DNA from: an uncultured Thermoleophilia bacterium | GTDB taxonomy: Bacteria > Actinomycetota > Thermoleophilia > UBA2241 | Reading direction: 5' to 3' | DNA: 32,888 bases | Assembly (NCBI GenBank): GCA_903927755.1 | Contig: CAIYOD010000054.1 | Coordinates: 1 to 32,888 of the forward strand | Shown: positions 1 to 8,400 of the stretch, piece by piece | How positions within the stretch are numbered: the first letter of the stretch is position 1 | Layout: each line of letters starts with the position of its first letter | Made by a program: the position numbers and the translations under genes | The notes under the pieces: generated by a model | What the model was told of the DNA's origin: nothing | The model's database searches: none | What the model saw: the letters and a program-made list of their open reading frames with translations, nothing else

Positions 1-888
1 CTGGCGCTGGCCAACAAGGAGAGCATGGTCGCCGGCGGGCCGTTCGTGCTGGACGCGGCCCGCCGCAGCGGCTCGCCGATCCTGCCGGTGGACAGCGAGC
101 ACAGCGCGCTGTTCCAGTGCATCGCCGGCGGCGGCGCCACTGCCGGCGTGGCCGGCGCCGGCGGGGGAGAGGCGGCGCTCGAAGAGCTGCTGCTGACCGG
201 GTCGGGCGGCCCCTTCCGCGGCCACACCGCCGCGGACCTGGCCGCCGTCACGCCCGACGAAGCGCTCGCACATCCCAACTGGTCGATGGGGCCCAAGATC
301 AGCATCGACTCGGCCACGCTCATGAACAAGGGCCTCGAGCTCATCGAGGCTCACTACCTGTTCGGCGTGCCGTACGAGGACATCACGGTCGTGCTCGACC
401 CGCGCAGCACGGTGCACAGCATGGCGCGGTTCTCCGACGGCGCGATCCTCGCCCATCTGGGCGTGCCCGACATGCGCACGCCGATCGGCTGGGCGCTCGC
501 CTATCCGGAACGGCCGGCGCTGCCGCAGGTGCGCCGGCTGGACCTGTTCGCCACGTCCATCGCGTTCGCGCGACCCGACACGGAGACGTTCCGCTGCCTC
601 GCCCTGGCCGAAGCGGCCGGGACCAGGGCGATGCTGGCCGAGCGAGAAGCGGTTGCGGCCGGGGCGGGCCCGAGGACGGTCGCCGCCCCGATCGTCCTGA
701 ATGCTGCCAACGAGGTCGCCGTGGCGGCGTTCCTCGAGCGCCGGCTCGGCTTTCTCGGCATCGCCGAGGTCGTCGAGGCGAGCCTAGACCGGCTCGGCGA
801 CCAGACGGTGGCGTCGCTGGACGACGTGTACGCCTGCGACGCCGAGGCGCGCAGCCTCGCCGCCGAGACCATCGCGATTCTTGCCTGA
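1..888 (+). CDS. dxr: 1-deoxy-D-xylulose 5-phosphate reductoisomerase, 5' truncated by window start
   Basis: This is the second enzyme of the MEP isoprenoid pathway. It is a cytoplasmic NADPH- and metal-dependent enzyme converting 1-deoxy-D-xylulose 5-phosphate to 2-C-methyl-D-erythritol 4-phosphate. The frame is open from base 1, beginning inside the LALANKES motif. 295 residues are visible, so roughly the first 100 (the NADPH-binding part) are missing. Diagnostic blocks are VDSEHSALFQC (metal and substrate site), GSGGPFR (flexible loop region), HPNWSMGPKISIDSATLMNK and the PxSTVHSM-type segment, followed by the C-terminal helical domain with APIVLNAANEVAV. A short Gly/Ala-rich stretch between the SEHSALFQC motif and the SGGPF loop is longer and of lower complexity than usual. 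rseP and ispG follow on the same strand, a common genomic association. The identification is secure. Confidence 0.97.
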   Translation: MALANKESMVAGGPFVLDAARRSGSPILPVDSEHSALFQCIAGGGATAGVAGAGGGEAALEELLLTGSGGPFRGHTAADLAAVTPDEALAHPNWSMGPKISIDSATLMNKGLELIEAHYLFGVPYEDITVVLDPRSTVHSMARFSDGAILAHLGVPDMRTPIGWALAYPERPALPQVRRLDLFATSIAFARPDTETFRCLALAEAAGTRAMLAEREAVAAGAGPRTVAAPIVLNAANEVAVAAFLERRLGFLGIAEVVEASLDRLGDQTVASLDDVYACDAEARSLAAETIAILA

Positions 889-996
889 GCGCGGCCTCCA
901 CGGACCTCGGGATCGGCGGTCTTACGAAGAGCGGATCGGCGTGCCGCGAACCTCGCGGCCCGCGGCGGCGTTAATGTGGACGTAATGTCCAGCGGG

Positions 997-1002
997 TATC
1001 GT
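997..1002 (+). promoter_or_regulatory. Candidate -10 element (TATCGT) just before rseP
   Basis: TATCGT fits the TAnnnT actinobacterial -10 pattern and ends 8 nt before the rseP ATG, so the transcript would be nearly leaderless. The only SD-like sequence (GGGAG, 1003-1007) lies just 3 nt from the ATG, too close to be a good ribosome site. No convincing -35 is visible. This is a weak call. Confidence 0.25.
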
Positions 1003-1010
1003 GGGAGCAT

Positions 1011-2207
1011 ATGACTGATGACGTGACACAGGACGGCTTGGACCCGGCGCCTCCCGAACGCGAGGCGGAGCCTCAGCCCGAGACGCCGCGGCGCGCCCTG
1101 AGCCCCTGGTCGCTGCTGCTCGGCGTCGCCGTCGTGGCGGCGCTGCTGCTCGGGCAGTGGGTGCTGTTGGTGGCCATCCTCGGCCTGGCTCTTCTCATCA
1201 CCGTCCACGAGTTCGGGCACTTCATTGCCGCGAAGTCGTTCGGCATGCGCGTCGAGAAGTTCTACATCGGCTTCCCGCCGGCAGCCCTGCGTCGCACCTG
1301 GGGTGAGACGGAGTACGGCATCGGCATCATCCCGCTCGGCGGCTTCTGCAAGATCAGCGGCATGATGCCGGAAGAGGAAGTCCCCGAGGGCACCGGCGAC
1401 CGCGTCTACTACAAGAAGGCCATCTGGAAACGGAACATCACCATCGCCGCCGGCCCGTTCATGAACTTCCTCGCCGCGGCGGTCATCCTCATCCTGTTCG
1501 TCGGTATCCAGGGCGTGGCCCAGGGCCCGACGCTCACGCTGAGCACGGTCGAGAAGGGGAGTCCGGCGGCCGTCGCAGGGCTCGTCGCCGGCGACAGGAT
1601 CGTGGGCGCGGACGGCCAGACGTTCGCCACCTGGGACGAGGCCACCGCGTACTTCCGCGCCCGCCTCGACAAGTCCATCGAGCTCACGTACCAGCCGGCT
1701 TCCGGCGGCCCCGAGAAGACCGTCACGGTCACGCTGGCGCCAAAACCGGGTGAGCCCAAGGTCGGCTATCTCGGCGTCAGCCCGACCGCCGTGTACGAGC
1801 GCCCCGGTCCGGTCAAGGCCGTCACGCTCGGCCTCACCGGGTTCAAGGAGGTCGTCGTCGGCACCTTCACCGGCTTCTGGTGGCTGCTCAGCGGCAAGAT
1901 CAGCGCGACGGGGCCCGACGGAGCCGTTGGGCCGATCGGCATCATCGACGTCAGCCGCGAGGCAGTGCAGCAGAGCTGGTATCCGATCCTGCTCGCGTTC
2001 CTCAGCTTCAACCTCGGCCTCATCAACCTGCTCCCGATCCTGCCGTTCGACGGCGGGCACATCGCCATGAACGTCGTCGAGAAGATCCGCGGACGGCGCC
2101 TGGACGCGCGCGTGTTCGAGCGCATGATCGCGTTCGGCACCGTGCTGCTGGTGATGCTGTTCATCTTCCTCACGTTCAACGACGTGAAGAGGCTGTTCGG
2201 CGGATAG
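1011..2207 (+). CDS. rseP: RseP-type site-2 intramembrane zinc metalloprotease
   Basis: This is a membrane-embedded M50 protease that cleaves transmembrane substrates such as anti-sigma factors or remnant signal peptides. The protein has 398 residues. An acidic, proline-rich N-terminal tail of about 35 residues precedes the first hydrophobic segments. The zinc motif HEFGH lies at residues 66-70. A PDZ domain follows around residues 165-260 (including GSPAAVAGLVAGDRI). The second catalytic motif NLLPILPFDGGH has Asn339 and Asp347. Hydrophobic spans near residues 35-60, 145-160, 325-345 and 370-390 fit the family. The start at ATG 1011 has a poor SD and may be leaderless. It lies 122 nt after dxr and about 35 nt before the epimerase, consistent with the dxr-rseP-ispG block seen in many bacteria. 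Its substrate cannot be told from this window. Confidence 0.96.
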   Translation: MTDDVTQDGLDPAPPEREAEPQPETPRRALSPWSLLLGVAVVAALLLGQWVLLVAILGLALLITVHEFGHFIAAKSFGMRVEKFYIGFPPAALRRTWGETEYGIGIIPLGGFCKISGMMPEEEVPEGTGDRVYYKKAIWKRNITIAAGPFMNFLAAAVILILFVGIQGVAQGPTLTLSTVEKGSPAAVAGLVAGDRIVGADGQTFATWDEATAYFRARLDKSIELTYQPASGGPEKTVTVTLAPKPGEPKVGYLGVSPTAVYERPGPVKAVTLGLTGFKEVVVGTFTGFWWLLSGKISATGPDGAVGPIGIIDVSREAVQQSWYPILLAFLSFNLGLINLLPILPFDGGHIAMNVVEKIRGRRLDARVFERMIAFGTVLLVMLFIFLTFNDVKRLFGG

Positions 2208-2230
2208 AGGTGCGCCGCCGCCGCGTGCCG

Positions 2231-2236
2231 TAGGAT
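2231..2236 (+). promoter_or_regulatory. Candidate leaderless-type -10 (TAGGAT) before the epimerase
   Basis: TAGGAT matches TAnnnT and ends 6 nt before the ATG at 2243, the geometry of leaderless actinobacterial transcripts. The same bases contain AGGA, which could instead be a Shine-Dalgarno at 7 nt spacing, so the two readings cannot be separated by eye. Confidence 0.25.
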
Positions 2237-2242
2237 TGGCGC

Positions 2243-3211
2243 ATGGACGGACTGACTCTCGTGACCGGCGGCGCCGGGTTCATCGGTTCCCACGTCGTGG
2301 ACGCGCTCCTCATGAGCGGCTCCGACGTGCGCGTGCTCGACGACTTCAGCACCGGCAAAGAAGAGAATCTCGACGGCGCCTGGGCCCTGGCGGCCCAGGG
2401 CGGCGCCGGACTCCAGGTCATCGAGGGCGACGTCCGCGACGAGGTGCGGATGCGCGACGCGGCCGACGGCTGCGAGGCGATCGTCCACTTGGCGGCCGTG
2501 CCGTCCGTCGCGCAGTCGATGGAAGATCCCGTGGGCTGCGACTCCGTCACCCACGGGGGCACGGTCAACGCCGTCCGCCAGGCCGTCGAGGCCGGCGCGG
2601 AGCGCTTCGTGCTTGCCTCGAGCTGCGCGGTGTACGGCGATGCGGCGGAGCTGCCCATCGCCGAGACCACGTCGCCGCGCCCGCTGAGTCCGTACGCCGG
2701 CGCCAAGCTGGCGTCCGAGGGCGTCTGCGCCGACGCCGCCGACGCGGGCCAGCTCACTGCCGTGTGCCTCCGTTTCTTCAATGTGTACGGGCCGCGCCAG
2801 GATCCCGGCTCGGCCTACTCCGGCGTCATCAGCCGCTTTCTCTCGGCCGCGGCTGCCGGCGAGCCCGTGACCATCTACGGGGACGGCCGCCAGTCACGCG
2901 ACTTCGTGTACGTCGCCGACGTGGTCGCCGCCATCCTCGCCGCGCTGCAGCGGGCGCTCACCGGCACTTCGGTGCTCAACGTCGGCACCGGACGCCAGAC
3001 CGACCTGTTGCAGATCCTCGACGTGGTCGAGGAGCGCTCGGGGAGGAAGCTGGAGCGCCGCCTGGAGCCGGCGCGCGAGGGTGACATCCGCGACTCGCGC
3101 GCCGACGCCGGCCGCTCCCGCTGGGTGCTCGGCTGGGAGGCCGAGATCGGCCTGCCCGCCGGCCTCGCCGCGACGTGGGAGTGGTTCACCGCCGGAGACA
3201 GCGGTGCCTAG
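2243..3211 (+). CDS. NAD-dependent epimerase/dehydratase (UDP-glucose 4-epimerase-like SDR)
   Basis: This is an extended short-chain dehydrogenase/reductase acting on a nucleotide sugar, most like bacterial UDP-hexose 4-epimerases; the exact sugar cannot be read from sequence. The protein has 322 residues, typical for the family. The N-terminal Rossmann motif GGAGFIGSH spans about residues 9-17. The catalytic YxxxK is Tyr151/Lys155 (SPYAGAK), with an upstream SSCAVYG segment supplying the Ser/Thr. RFFNVYGPRQDP and YGDGRQSRDFVYVADV are the usual substrate-binding blocks. The 3' end overlaps the ispG start at GTG 3204 by 8 nt, so the two are probably translationally coupled. A sugar epimerase is not part of the MEP pathway, so its place between rseP and ispG looks like an insertion serving envelope glycan synthesis. 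Confidence 0.93.
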   Translation: MDGLTLVTGGAGFIGSHVVDALLMSGSDVRVLDDFSTGKEENLDGAWALAAQGGAGLQVIEGDVRDEVRMRDAADGCEAIVHLAAVPSVAQSMEDPVGCDSVTHGGTVNAVRQAVEAGAERFVLASSCAVYGDAAELPIAETTSPRPLSPYAGAKLASEGVCADAADAGQLTAVCLRFFNVYGPRQDPGSAYSGVISRFLSAAAAGEPVTIYGDGRQSRDFVYVADVVAAILAALQRALTGTSVLNVGTGRQTDLLQILDVVEERSGRKLERRLEPAREGDIRDSRADAGRSRWVLGWEAEIGLPAGLAATWEWFTAGDSGA

Positions 3212-4295
3212 CCGGCGGCGCGTCATGGTGGGCGCCGTGCCCGTCGGCGGCGGCGCCCCGGTGGCCGTGCAGTCCATGACGTGCACGCGCACCGGCGACG
3301 CGGACGCGACGCTCGCGCAGGTCCGGGCGCTCGAGGCGGCCGGCTGCGAGCTCGTGCGCGTGAGCCTGCCGACAGCCGAGGAGACGCCGGCGTTCGCGCG
3401 CGTGGCGTGCGAGGCCGCAGTGCCGATCATCGCCGACATCCACTTCGACTGGCGGCTGGCGCTGGCGGCGATCGCCGCCGGTGCGGCCGGTGTGCGGATC
3501 AACCCCGGCACGATGGCGGAGAAGCACGTGCGCGAGATCGTGCAGGCGGCGGCGGACGCTCGCGTGCCCGCCGCCTCCGGCGAGCCGGACGTCCCGGTCG
3601 CGATCCGCATCGGCGTCAACGCAGGCTCGCTGCCGCGCGACCTGCGCGAGCGCGCCGAGACGGACACACCCGGTGCGCTCGTCGAAGCGGCGCTTCGCTG
3701 GGCGGAGCAGTTCGAGGAGTGGGACTTCACGAGCTACAAGCTCAGCGTGAAGTCCTCGTCGGTGCCGGACACGATCGCCGCGTACCGGCTGCTGGCGACG
3801 AAGACCGACGCCCCGCTCCACGTCGGCGTTACCGAGGCGGGCACCGTGTGGAGCGGCACGATCAAGAGCGCCGTCGGCATCGGCACATTGCTGGCCGACG
3901 GCGTGGGCGACACGATCCGGGTGAGCCTGACCGGCGACCCGGTCGAAGAGGTCAGGGTCGCCTGGCAGATCCTGGCCGCGCTGGGCCTGCGGCGGCGCGG
4001 CCCGGAAGTCATCTCCTGCCCGACCTGCGGCCGTACCGAGGTCGACATCGTCGGGCTCGCTGAAGAGGTGGAGCGCCGCCTGGGCTCCGACCCGGCGCTC
4101 GCCGGCCGCGTGATCAGCGTGGCCGTCATGGGCTGCCGGGTGAACGGCCCCGAGGAGGCGCGCCACGCCGACTTCGGCATCGCCGCCGGCGCCGGCGAGG
4201 GCGTGCTCTTCGACCACGGCGAGCGCGTCGCGACGCTGCCCGAGGGGCAGCTGGTCGACGCGCTCCTCGAGCTCGTCCGCTCCTCCGCGGACTGA
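3204..4295 (+). CDS. ispG: 4-hydroxy-3-methylbut-2-enyl diphosphate synthase (IspG/GcpE)
   Basis: This [4Fe-4S] enzyme performs the penultimate MEP pathway step, converting methylerythritol cyclodiphosphate to HMBPP. A longer open frame exists upstream, but GTG 3204 is preferred: GGAGA at 3194-3198 gives about 6 nt spacing, and the protein then starts PSRRRVMVGAVPVGGG, matching family N-termini before VAVQSMT. The length is 363 residues. The TIM-barrel part carries DIHFDWRLAL, GVRINPG and VAIRIGVNAGSL. The C-terminal cluster-binding domain has Cys272 and Cys275 (SCPTCG) and Cys311 (MGCRVNGPEEA), with Glu318 the expected fourth ligand. The NGPEEA form differs from the frequent NGPGEA by one residue beside the ligand. 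The 8 nt overlap with the upstream epimerase implies co-transcription. Confidence 0.96.
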   Translation: MPSRRRVMVGAVPVGGGAPVAVQSMTCTRTGDADATLAQVRALEAAGCELVRVSLPTAEETPAFARVACEAAVPIIADIHFDWRLALAAIAAGAAGVRINPGTMAEKHVREIVQAAADARVPAASGEPDVPVAIRIGVNAGSLPRDLRERAETDTPGALVEAALRWAEQFEEWDFTSYKLSVKSSSVPDTIAAYRLLATKTDAPLHVGVTEAGTVWSGTIKSAVGIGTLLADGVGDTIRVSLTGDPVEEVRVAWQILAALGLRRRGPEVISCPTCGRTEVDIVGLAEEVERRLGSDPALAGRVISVAVMGCRVNGPEEARHADFGIAAGAGEGVLFDHGERVATLPEGQLVDALLELVRSSAD

Positions 4296-4383
4296 CCGCT
4301 CGCGGGCTTCGGCCGCCGGCCTCGACCGGTGGTCTCACTGGGCGACTTGGCCGGCATGTGATCGCATTCCCTCCCGGACCGCA

Positions 4384-4397
4384 TAAACGGACGTTCC
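4384..4397 (+). promoter_or_regulatory. Shared upstream motif TAAAC-N4-GTTCC, copy 1
   Basis: The motif lies 104 nt before the ATG of the first tiny membrane-protein gene. The same bipartite motif occurs at 4781-4794, 97 nt before the ATG of the paralogous second gene. Similar sequence at similar distance suggests a common control element or residual similarity from duplication. It does not fit the sigma factor consensus sequences I tried. Confidence 0.3.
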
Positions 4398-4487
4398 AGA
4401 CCGACATCTGCAGCGAGCGGGCAGACTGGGTGTGAATGGGCGCGTCGCCGAGAGGCGGGACGCGAACCGCGAGAAGGAACGGGAGCC

Positions 4488-4625
4488 ATGGAACGCGCGA
4501 TTGAAGACGTGAAAGACCTCCAGGAGGAGCAGGACGCGGTGCTGGTCACCGCTGCCGGGTTCGGGATGATCGGACTGCTCCTCGGGCTGGTGGCCTTCTT
4601 CGTGACGGTCGCGCCCGGCTCCTGA
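4488..4625 (+). CDS. Tiny single-span membrane protein, copy 1 (45 aa)
   Basis: This is a 45-residue ORF with a GGGAG ribosome site (4481-4485) just before ATG 4488. The first 17 residues are charged and amphipathic (ERAIEDVKDLQEEQD). Residues about 19-42 form one hydrophobic helix, ending in the tail AFFVTVAPGS. A second tiny ORF at 4878-5063 ends in a closely similar hydrophobic tail (AFFVAFAPGV), so the two are probably paralogues and both real. A long perfect hairpin follows at 4671-4710. The function is unknown. It could be a small regulatory or envelope-stress membrane protein, but nothing here shows that. Confidence 0.6.
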   Translation: MERAIEDVKDLQEEQDAVLVTAAGFGMIGLLLGLVAFFVTVAPGS

Positions 4626-4670
4626 GGCTGGGCCGGGCCGCTCACCCCCCTTGAGCGCCCGGACTGCAGG

Positions 4671-4710
4671 GAGGCCCCCGAGATGCCAGAAGCGGCGTCT
4701 CGGGGGCCTC
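4671..4710 (+). terminator. Perfect 13-bp hairpin after tiny gene 1
   Basis: Arms 4671-4683 and 4698-4710 are exact reverse complements (GAGGCCCCCGAGA and its complement). The 14 nt between them can pair further (a T-G wobble, then GCC with GGC), leaving a 6 nt loop. There is no T-tract after it, as is common for GC-rich actinobacterial terminators. It is probably the terminator of the 4488-4625 gene. Confidence 0.65.
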
Positions 4711-4780
4711 TCGCGCGTACGCGGGCGCCGATCGCCTACGGCGCCCCGTGATACTCCCAGGCGCCGTGGGGAATCCTCCC

Positions 4781-4794
4781 TAAACACGCGTTCC
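4781..4794 (+). promoter_or_regulatory. Shared upstream motif TAAAC-N4-GTTCC, copy 2
   Basis: This is the second copy of the bipartite motif also found at 4384-4397, placed 97 nt before ATG 4878. The flanking sequence is otherwise different, which argues mildly for retention by selection rather than simple duplication. Confidence 0.3.
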
Positions 4795-4877
4795 GTGCTG
4801 CGCGACACGTGCGATGTCGATAGCTCTGGTGAAGCTGAGAGTGGACCGTGAGGCCGACGACCAAGGGACGGAAGACC

Positions 4878-5063
4878 ATGGGGACCAGAGAACACCTGGC
4901 GGCGGGCGATCCCTACACTGACGCGACGGCCATGGAGTTGTGGGCCGCCGGCGAGTTGCACGATGAGGCGGGCTCGAGCGGGACGAGCCTGGTGGTCGGG
5001 GCCATGACAGGCCTCCTCGTCCTGCTCGCGGCGTTCTTCGTAGCGTTCGCCCCCGGCGTCTGA
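4878..5063 (+). CDS. Tiny single-span membrane protein, copy 2 (61 aa)
   Basis: This is a 61-residue ORF from ATG 4878 with purine-rich AAGGG and GGAAG sequences just upstream. An alternative GTG start at 4848 would add ten basic residues. Residues 1-37 are polar and acidic (including GDPYTDATAMELWAAG). Residues about 38-59 form a hydrophobic helix ending AFFVAFAPGV, closely matching the end of the 45-residue protein encoded at 4488-4625. The longer N-terminus means the pair has diverged outside the membrane span. It has its own upstream motif (4781-4794) and its own downstream hairpin (5074-5121), so it is probably a separate transcription unit. The function is not recognised. Confidence 0.6.
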   Translation: MGTREHLAAGDPYTDATAMELWAAGELHDEAGSSGTSLVVGAMTGLLVLLAAFFVAFAPGV

Positions 5064-5402
5064 GGGAAGCAGGGCCGGACAGGGCCGGGCGGCGCGGCAG
5101 TGCTGCCCGGCCCTGTCCGGCGTACGGGGCCGGGCCGGTGACGGCGCGGTCGCCGGCCGTCCCCCGCCGGCCCCAGACAAAGGGCAGGGTACCTCAGGCA
5201 GGATGAGTACGCGGCCTCATGTGGGCGGACCCCCGGCTCCCGATGGAGTACTCAGACTCTCCGTGGGCTTGCTCAGGACTCGCGCCCGAGCCTGAACGGC
5301 GTGGCACACGCCGCGTCCGGGCAGGGTCGCAGGCGGGACTCGTGGAGGGTCCTCGCCGGCGCGAACGCAGGGGCTGCGCCGGAACCAGGGGTAGGAGGTT
5401 TC
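5064..5402. other. Non-coding gap before the giant surface-protein gene
   Basis: This 339 nt gap holds a strong hairpin at 5074-5121 and a GC-rich stretch with no convincing promoter, known riboswitch or small gene. The giant ORF frame is open upstream to a GTG at 5301, but the strong ribosome site at 5394-5398 argues that translation begins at 5403, leaving about 280 nt as a likely 5' leader plus promoter. Confidence 0.5.
5074..5121 (+). terminator. Perfect 17-bp hairpin after tiny gene 2
   Basis: Arms 5074-5090 and 5105-5121 are exact reverse complements. The inner 14 nt can pair further (GCGC with GTGC, one wobble), leaving a GGCA tetraloop, so the full stem is about 22 bp. It starts 11 nt after the stop codon at 5063 and lacks a T-tract. 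It is very probably a transcription terminator. Confidence 0.7.
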
Positions 5403-8400
5403 GTGGGAGCCAGGCGCTGGGGCCGCGCGTGCGGCACGTCCCGTTCAGAAACGACCGTGCCGGGGCGCGCTGCGACACGGTCGTTCCTCTGCCGGGACCA
5501 CGCGCCCGCTGTGCTCCTCCTCATCGGCCTGCTCCTCCTGACCTGGGCCCTGCTGGCGGCGGCCCCGCCGGCACGCGCGGCCACCGGATCCAGCGTGCTC
5601 GGCGAGTTCCTCTTCGCGCCGCTCGGGGGGCCGGTAGGGGACACGCACACGTGGGACGGCGAGGCGGGGTGGGACGACCAGAAGTGGAGCAACCCGGTCA
5701 ACTGGGTGGACGACAGCCTGCCCAGCAACGGCGACGACCTGGTCTTCCCGGACGGGTACACGGCGTTCAACGACGACTTGCTCACGTCCGTCGGCACTGT
5801 GGACCTGGGTATGGGCACCGGCGCGCACGGCTCCGCTGTGACGGTGGGAGAGCTGCTGTACGGCCGAGGCTACGACGACTGGGGCTCGAGCTGGGGCTGC
5901 CCGACGACGCTGAGGGACGACACGACCATCTCTACGATCCCCTCGAGCAACCCGACGGGGGCGCCGTTTGCCATCGGGACTGTCTCGCTGGAGGACAGCT
6001 CTGGCGTCGGTCACACGCTCACCGTGGATCCCGTCGACTGGAACCGCGTCTCGATGGAGGGCGGGCTGACCGGCAAGGGCGCGCTGGTCAAGAAGGGCTC
6101 CGGCGTACTGCTGCTGGGCGGCTATTGGCCTGAGAGCGGCTTCACGTGGGACGGCCCGACGGACGTGCAGGCCGGCACCCTCTGGATCGTGTCGACCGGT
6201 GCGCTCTCGTCGCACACCGACGTGCACATCGCCGCCGACGCAACAGTCAAGGCCACGATATGGGACTCGACGGAGCCCGGCCGGGATACGTGGGGCAACA
6301 CCTTCACCGGGGACGGCACGCTCGACCTCTCGGCCGGGTACCTGACGTTCACGGCGGCGTCCGGCTCGTTCACCGGGACGGCGCTGTGCGGGTCCGAGGC
6401 GTCGCTGACGCAGATCGGCTCCTTCCCCGCCCGGACCGAGGTGGTGGGCACGCTGAGGGGCACGGGGACGGTCGGCCCGCTGACTCTCGCCCTTCTCGTT
6501 CGGTACTGGGGCGGGTACTCCGCCGGCTCCGTGAGCCCGGCCATTGAGGACTTCGAGTCGGGGATGCTGACGGTGAGCGGCGCCGGCTCGTTCGAGCCCG
6601 GTTCGAGCTACGCGTGCGACGTGAGTGACGTAAGCGGGGCGGCCGGCACTGGAAACGACCAGCTCGCCGTTGACGGCGACATGACGTTCGCCGGGGCGGC
6701 GGAGACTCCCGTCGCGGTGGTGCTGCGCTCCGGCGCCGGCGGGGGCGAGGGTCCGGCGGCCGGCTTCAGCAGGGCCGGGTCGTATCGCTGGTCCGTGCTG
6801 CGCACCGGCGGCTCGATCGCGGGCTTCACCGAGGCCACCGTATCGCTCGACACCTCGCCGTTCGTGGCGCAGAACCCGAACGCGACGGGGACGTTCGACC
6901 TCGAGGTGGTCGACCACGCGACCTATCAGACGCTCGACGTGACCTACGCGCCCCCCGCCGTGGTGACGCTGGGATGGACCGGGGGCGGCATCGGCGGCAA
7001 CTGGTCCGACCCCGGCAACTGGGATCTCGGCCGCGTGCCCCAGGATGGCGACAGCCTGAGGTTCACGGGCGACAGCAACGTCGACACCGTCAACGACCTG
7101 GCGGGGCTGACTCTGGAGGACGTCGAGTTCTCGAGCTCGAGCGTCTTCTCGGTGAGCGGGAACCCGGTCACGCTGACCGGCGGCGTCTCGCTGCCCGACG
7201 ACCGCGCGACCGTGGACTGGAACGCGGACATCGTGCTGAGCGCGGGCACGCACCTGTTCTCGACGCTGAGCCAGGAACTGCGTGTGGCCGGCGGCATCTC
7301 CGGCGGCTCAGAGGCACAGTCCACGCTCGTGGTCGGTGGCCAGGGCTCCGTCCGCTTGAGCGGCGCGAACAGCTTCGCCGGCGATGTGCGTGTGGCAGGC
7401 CAGCTGAACGTGCGCAGCGGTGACGGCTTGCCCGGCACGGCGGCCGTCACCGTCCAGGGCGCGGGAACCCTGTCGTTCACCAACGACTCGTCCGATCCGT
7501 GGACCGTAGCCAACGCGCTCTCCGGGCCCGAGGGCTCGCGGATCGAGGTGCAGAGCGGGGCCGTCACGCTGACCGGGGACTGCTCGGGGTTCCTCGGACG
7601 GACTTGGACGCAGACGACGACGACACCCCGCCTCACGGTGGCCGGCGGGGTGGTGCTCAACGGCATCGTCGAGTGTCACGGCGTCATCGCCGGGACGGGT
7701 CAGCTGGACGACCTGGACGCGAGCGGCACTCCGTGGTTGATGCCGCCGTTCTTCTCCGTGATGTTGCCCTGCTTCGTGAGTCCCGGCGACGCCGAGTACG
7801 CGGTCGGGACCTTGACGGCCGCCGGCACGGCGACCATCGGCGGCGGAGCGACCCTGGACGTCGACGTCTCCGACTCCGGGGGCGGCCTGGCACACGATGT
7901 GCTCGCGGCGAACGAAGTCCACGTGACGGCGGACCCGGGCGCCAGCCCGGCCGGCCGCGTCACCGTGGTGCTGCGCTCGTCGGACGGCGGCAAGGCGGCG
8001 AGTCTCGAGAACTTCGACCCGACGCAGCAGTACCAGTGGCCGATCGTGACCGCCGGCACCTCCTTGACCGTGGATCACCCGGAGTGCTTCACCGTCGATG
8101 TCACGCAGTTCAACGATGGGTCTGTGACCGGCACGTTCAGCGTCGAGCAGCCGGACGGCAGCAATGCGCTGTACGTGATGTACGACCCGGGGCCCGTGCT
8201 CAGCTGGACCGGTGGGGGCGATGGGGAGGACTGGTCCGACCCGGCGAACTGGAATCCCGCGCGAGTGCCGCAGGACGGCGACAGCTTGCGCTTCGACAGC
8301 TGGACCGTGGCCGAGACGCGCAACAGCATCGCCGGCCTCACGCTGGCGAACGTCGTGTTCGACAACGGTGGCTTCAGCGTGCGCGGCGAGGCCGTGACGC

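Noticed and set aside
4781-4823. Sigma-28-like promoter (TAAA ... GTCGATAG) before tiny gene 2
   Set aside because: Spacing is 31 nt instead of about 15, and the first tiny gene lacks the second element.
5122-5402. Possible c-di-GMP riboswitch before the giant surface gene
   Set aside because: Fragments such as ACGCA followed by GGGC and CCGG recall the GEMM core, but the conserved order and pairing could not be laid out convincingly.
5301-5402. GTG 5301 as the start of the giant gene
   Set aside because: It lacks a ribosome site and would put 34 extra residues before an already long signal peptide; GTG 5403 has GGAGG 4 nt upstream.
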